A stretch of 35,073 nucleotides of DNA from Roseibium sp. Lineage in GTDB: Bacteria; Pseudomonadota; Alphaproteobacteria; Rhizobiales; Stappiaceae. The position numbers and the translations under genes are program-made. The stretch is from contig NZ_JAILWL010000009.1 in the NCBI RefSeq assembly GCF_025698965.1, forward strand, positions 1 to 35,073, given 5' to 3'. This document shows positions 33,243-35,073 of this stretch, in pieces. Under the pieces are notes generated by a model, which searched no databases, was not told where the DNA came from, and was given only the letters and a program-made list of their open reading frames with translations. The number at the start of each line of letters is the position of its first letter. Within the stretch, counting starts at the first letter, position 1.

Positions 33243-33440
33243 TTGAAGAAAATTCCGGACCTCATACCGCAACACAGAGACACCGACACCGGGCCTCAAG
33301 GCCGCAAGTCCATTCAACACGCACACGCAGCTTCGCGGTCACGCGGCGCTTGGTATTCACGTGCCCTACAAGTCGAACACTGGAAAAATCCGGGAGAACT
33401 GAAATTTGAAAACTTTGAGATTCCTGATCACGGGACGTGA
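33243..33440 (+). CDS. Possible 65-aa ORF
   Basis: Begins at TTG with GGGAG six bases before it, and runs into the start of the SWIM-type gene. Very basic and His/Arg-rich, no family. Its spacing to the ribosome site is good, but the codons are weak. Uncertain. Confidence 0.25.
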   Translation: MKKIPDLIPQHRDTDTGPQGRKSIQHAHAASRSRGAWYSRALQVEHWKNPGELKFENFEIPDHGT

Positions 33441-34182
33441 AGTCGTTCCCTATGAAGTTGTAGCCAGGCGGAGTGGAAACAAATTCACCATGACCTGCGA
33501 TTGCACGGCGGCAGCCAACGGCCAGCATTGCAAACACAGAATAAACCTTCTGGTAGGCGACCTCACAAACCTTTGGAGCAACAACGCACGGGACGTTGAA
33601 AAGCTTGCTGAAATGGTTCGAGGTACAGACACGGAAAAAGCTCTTGTCGACCTGATGCGCGCCGAAACAACATTCGAAGAGGCGAAAAGAGACCTTGCCA
33701 GCCGCAAAAAGGCCTTTGCACGCCAAATGGCCACTTAGCCCGGTCATTCCGCACCGCCAGCCCCAGCACCGGACCCGCCCCGGACACCAGTCCGGGGCAC
33801 CGTGAACGGCCGGAAAATGCTGTTTCAGCCGGGCAAAATCGTTCAGGATTTCCAGCACCTGCGGCCCAGCCTCGGCAGTGAATTCGTCATCATCGACCAG
33901 GTCGGTAAGGTGATGGCAGATCACCACCAGCTCAAGCTGTTTCGTCGTCATGCCCCGGTCCGGCTCCGACGACTGCACAAACGCCCCGCCCGCCAAATCG
34001 CACAACGCCGACAGCAGCGACAGCACTTCGCCACGCACCTTGCAGTCAAGCGTCAGATCCGCCAGCACATCCACGGGCATAAACTTGTCCGTATGCCTGT
34101 TGTCGCCCGTATTGGTGTAATCGGAAAACGTGTTACGCCCGACCTGAGTCACCGAGGCCGCACTATCTCGCCCGCCGCGCAA
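33262..34182 (-). CDS. Broken plasmid/phage-type ORF, start and stop apparently lost
   Basis: Only the N-terminal part (about 33750-34182, 145 residues) looks like a protein: VTQVGRNTFSDYTNTGDNRH, DKFMPVDVLADLTLDCKVRG, ALCDLAGGAFVQSSEPDR, MTTKQLELVVICHHLTDLVD and EILNDFARL. It is GC-rich at third positions and resembles conserved proteins of alphaproteobacterial plasmids and prophages, function unknown. The same frame continues upstream of the TTG at 34182 with protein-like residues (TATIKPKIQLPRTVELRG) but has no start codon before a stop, so its true beginning was removed near 34240. After the hairpin at 33777-33798 the frame runs on without a stop to 33262, fully antisense to the SWIM-type gene. 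That part is not protein-like, so the true stop was probably lost. Likely non-functional. Confidence 0.5.
   Translation of the reverse strand: MRGGRDSAASVTQVGRNTFSDYTNTGDNRHTDKFMPVDVLADLTLDCKVRGEVLSLLSALCDLAGGAFVQSSEPDRGMTTKQLELVVICHHLTDLVDDDEFTAEAGPQVLEILNDFARLKQHFPAVHGAPDWCPGRVRCWGWRCGMTGLSGHLACKGLFAAGKVSFRLFECCFGAHQVDKSFFRVCTSNHFSKLFNVPCVVAPKVCEVAYQKVYSVFAMLAVGCRRAIAGHGEFVSTPPGYNFIGNDFTSRDQESQSFQISVLPDFSSVRLVGHVNTKRRVTAKLRVRVEWTCGLEARCRCLCVAV
33406..33738 (+). CDS. Small SWIM-type zinc-binding protein
   Basis: A 110-residue protein with a SWIM-like zinc motif: CDCTAAANGQHCKH (residues about 31-44), C-x-C-x8-C-x-H, in a short beta region, followed by a helical C-terminal half (DVEKLAEMVRGTDTEKALVD, then ETTFEEAKRDLASRKKAFA) that probably forms a coiled coil. 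SWIM motifs bind DNA or proteins and are common in plasmid and phage accessory proteins. The start is TTG, with GGGAG 9 bases before it. Codon use is clearly coding. A strong hairpin (33777-33798) lies between it and the opposite ORF. Confidence 0.72.
   Translation: MKTLRFLITGREVVPYEVVARRSGNKFTMTCDCTAAANGQHCKHRINLLVGDLTNLWSNNARDVEKLAEMVRGTDTEKALVDLMRAETTFEEAKRDLASRKKAFARQMAT
33777..33798. terminator. Hairpin between convergent genes
   Basis: A perfect 9-bp stem GCCCCGGAC with GTCCGGGGC and a 4-base loop, between the SWIM-type stop (33738) and the coding-like part of the opposite ORF. No T-run, so a weak or bidirectional terminator or a relic. Confidence 0.4.
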
Positions 34183-34235
34183 TTCGACTGTGCGGGGCAG
34201 TTGTATCTTGGGTTTGATGGTGGCAGTGATATCGA

Positions 34236-34529
34236 GTGTCTTCCGCCCCCGTAATCCGCCAGTTGAAAATTCGCCTTTTGGGGATCAGCCCGATGATCTG
34301 GCGGCGTGTGCTTGTGCCATCTTTTACGACATTGCGAGAACTGCACGGCGTTCTACAGGTGACCATGGGGTGGGAAGGCATTCATTTGTTCCTCTTCGAT
34401 ACCTACTCGGTGCGGTATGGCTCGTTTGAATTACGTGCCGCGAACCCGGACGTGTCATTACAGGAATTCGGATTTCGAGAGAATGAACGGCGCTGTCACA
34501 TTGATTGTTTGGCAAGGTTTAATGGTTAG
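34236..34529 (+). pseudogene. Truncated pRiA4b ORF-3-like protein
   Basis: N-terminal part of a plasmid pRiA4b ORF-3-like (IS1096 passenger TnpR-type) protein. IRQLKIRLLGISPMIWRRVLV, LRELHGVLQVTMGWEGIHLF and a start of the YSVRYG region match the family. About residue 85 the sequence ends in unrelated residues (RRCHIDCLARFNG), where an IS6 element appears to begin (GGCGCTGTCAC at 34489). The Gly-Asp-rich C-terminal half of the family is missing. The GTG start at 34236 lacks a good ribosome site. Not functional. Confidence 0.65.
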
Positions 34530-35073
34530 TTGGATTGCATGAGCAGGACTGCACCGACTTGCAAGAACCACCGTTATCCGATCGATATCGTGTCCCGTGC
34601 TGTCTGGCTCTATTTCCGCTTCAATCTTAGCCTGCGCGAAATCGAGGAAATGTTGCTCGAACGAGGTATCGTTGTTTCCTACGAGACGATCCGACGATGG
34701 TGCCGGAAACACGGTTGCGAATATGTGCGTCGACTGCGCCGCAAGGTGCCTGGAAAGGGAGATTTCTGGCTCCTGGATGAAGTTGCGGTTCGCCTCAACG
34801 GTCGGCAAGCTGGTTGTGGCGGGCCGTCGATCAGGCCGGCTACGTCCTTCACGAGATTGTGCAGACGCGCTGCAATGCCAAGGCCGCCAGGCGATTGCTG
34901 ATCCGGCTTCTGAAGAAGCAGGGCTTGCCGCCAAAGCGCATGATCACCGAAAAGTTGCGCTCCTATGGTGCAGCCAAACGCCAGATCATGCCGACCTTCG
35001 AACACCGCTCTCACAAGGGCTTGAACAATCGGGCGGAAAATTCTCACCTGCCATTTCGAAAGCGGGAACGCAC
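34489..35073 (+). mobile_element. IS6-family element, frameshifted, runs off the window
   Basis: Transposase of the IS6 family, start ATG 34539. The N-terminal HTH is readable (CKNHRYPIDIVSRAVWLYF, then REIEEMLLERGIVVSYETIR, then RRWCRKHGC). The first catalytic Asp is in WLLDEVAVRLNGR. One base is missing near 34810, after which the frame continues as WLWRAVDQAGYVLHEIVQ, RRLLIRLLKKQGLPPKRMI, TEKLRSYGAAKRQIMP and NRAENSHLPFRKRER. The second catalytic Asp, normally in TDKLRSY, is Glu, and the final Glu in RAENSH is present. Both the frameshift and the substitution should make it inactive. A possible left end is GGCGCTGTCAC at 34489. Confidence 0.8.

Noticed and set aside
1-35073. CRISPR arrays, tRNA and rRNA genes
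   Set aside because: No regularly spaced direct repeats, no cloverleaf with a T-loop consensus and no rRNA-like sequence were seen by eye.

Overview
The window looks like a piece of a large plasmid or chromid, or plasmid-derived accessory DNA, from an alphaproteobacterium, probably order Hyphomicrobiales. Two genes point there: a RepC-type replication initiator (8021-9388, minus), and an orphan regulator of the Rem/FtcR family (29839-30642, minus), which in Sinorhizobium and Brucella controls flagellar genes. Coding density is low for a bacterium, several AT-rich gaps occur, and decayed genes and dead insertion sequences are scattered through the right half. No rRNA, tRNA or CRISPR array was seen.

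Layout. 1-5 kb: signalling genes, namely a c-di-GMP GGDEF-EAL protein cut by the window edge and, convergent to it, a YceI-like periplasmic protein followed by a methyl-accepting chemotaxis protein. 5.3-9.7 kb: a small unknown protein, a long AT-rich gap, then a minus-strand run of repC, a lipoprotein and two tandem paralogues with a C-terminal Cys/His knuckle, closed by a clear terminator. 9.9-11.3 kb: an M48 membrane protease translationally coupled to a small repeat protein resembling a beta-solenoid or bactofilin, then an XRE-type HTH relic. 11.5-16.6 kb: DinB-like protein, aldo/keto reductase broken by one amber codon, RidA-like protein, internally deleted LysR regulator, VOC protein and nucleoside hydrolase. 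16.7-20.7 kb: YunG-like protein, a pentapeptide-repeat membrane protein, a small lipoprotein, and relics of a LysE exporter and an IS1595 transposase.

20.8-29.6 kb is the best-organised part: two divergent operons around one regulatory region. To the left run an enolase-superfamily enzyme and a complete CUT1-type sugar ABC importer (binding protein, two permeases, ATPase). To the right run a GntR/FCD regulator, an aldose-1-epimerase-like mutarotase, an SMP-30-type lactonase and an SDR dehydrogenase, each coupled to the next by a 4-base overlap. A 14-bp perfect palindrome lies against a consensus-like promoter in the divergent gap. Together they suggest uptake and non-phosphorylative oxidation of an aldose (mutarotation, dehydrogenation to lactone, lactone hydrolysis, dehydration to a 2-keto-3-deoxy acid). 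The final cleavage enzyme is not in the window.

29.8-35 kb: the Rem/FtcR-like regulator, an IS3 element dead by several frameshifts and an apparent loss of its catalytic Glu, two small plasmid- or phage-type zinc-binding proteins (zinc ribbon and SWIM), a minus-strand ORF that has lost its start and probably its stop, a truncated pRiA4b ORF-3-like gene, and a frameshifted IS6 transposase whose second catalytic Asp is Glu.
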